Below, in pieces: positions 63,991 through 64,000 of a stretch of DNA of 64,000 bases. The DNA is from Paenibacillus barengoltzii NBRC 101215 (GTDB taxonomy: Bacteria; Bacillota; Bacilli; Paenibacillales; Paenibacillaceae), in contig NZ_BILV01000006.1 in the NCBI RefSeq assembly GCF_004000745.1, positions 16,825 through 80,824 of the forward strand. The letters run 5' to 3'. Positions within the stretch are counted from its first letter, which is position 1, and each line of letters begins with the position of its first letter. Made by a program: the position numbers and the translations under genes. The notes beneath the pieces were generated by a model. It was not told the DNA's origin. It did not search any database and worked only from the letters and a program-made list of their open reading frames with translations.

Positions 63991-64000
63991 ATCCATTGAC

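Overview
The window looks like chromosome from a Paenibacillus-type member of the Bacillota. Shine-Dalgarno sequences are strong, the base composition is moderately GC-rich, and there are three YesM/YesN-type two-component systems next to sugar ABC importers that lack their own ATPase. GlnR/TnrA-type and CcpA (cre)-type operator matches also fit. No rRNA, tRNA, CRISPR array, phage or insertion sequence was seen.

Layout. 1-1600: a quinone-type detoxification pair (ring-cleaving dioxygenase and esterase). 1700-11760: regulator, sensor kinase, regulator, lipoprotein, two permeases and an intracellular GH10 xylanase, resembling the aldouronate/xylo-oligosaccharide uptake systems of xylan-degrading Paenibacillus. 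11815-12800: an aldo/keto reductase. 12899-19581: nitrite assimilation, with a divergent ANTAR regulator and a TrpD2-like gene on the minus strand and nasD, nasE, nirC and SUMT on the plus strand. Between them lie two full-consensus GlnR/TnrA boxes, a clear promoter and a leader with a terminator-like hairpin. 19900-23270 (minus): polysaccharide deacetylase, fructuronate reductase-type SDR, mannonate dehydratase and a GntR regulator, i.e. glucuronate catabolism. 23563-30309: an ascorbate-type PTS operon with a PRD regulator, EIIA, EIIB, EIIC, a phosphotriesterase-like lactonase, a creatininase-family amidohydrolase and a SIS protein; its substrate is unknown.

30487-41323: a second xylo-oligosaccharide region, with a GH8 reducing-end xylanase, a minus-strand importer, a divergent kinase/regulator pair, a luciferase-like oxidoreductase and a GH43 beta-xylosidase. 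41340-51883: a small ATPase, two large repeats, a third importer (permeases minus, kinase/regulator and lipoprotein plus) and a GH36 alpha-galactosidase. 52267-64000: ordinary accessory and housekeeping genes: SRPBCC/ArsR pair, aldo/keto reductase, GNAT, LmrA/LmrB-like TetR and MFS pair, purine permease, a secreted protein, a diguanylate cyclase, a MenA-type prenyltransferase and a Gfo/Idh/MocA oxidoreductase.

The carbohydrate genes fit together. Extracellular xylan fragments enter through the importers, are cut inside the cell by GH10, GH8 and GH43, and glucuronate side chains would pass through UxuB/UxuA. The most unusual non-coding signal is a set of four palindromic elements of about 184 bp. 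They belong to three sequence families but share one geometry: four short motifs, two forward and two inverted, 50-52 bp apart within each arm. They occur in the three longest gaps between convergent genes.
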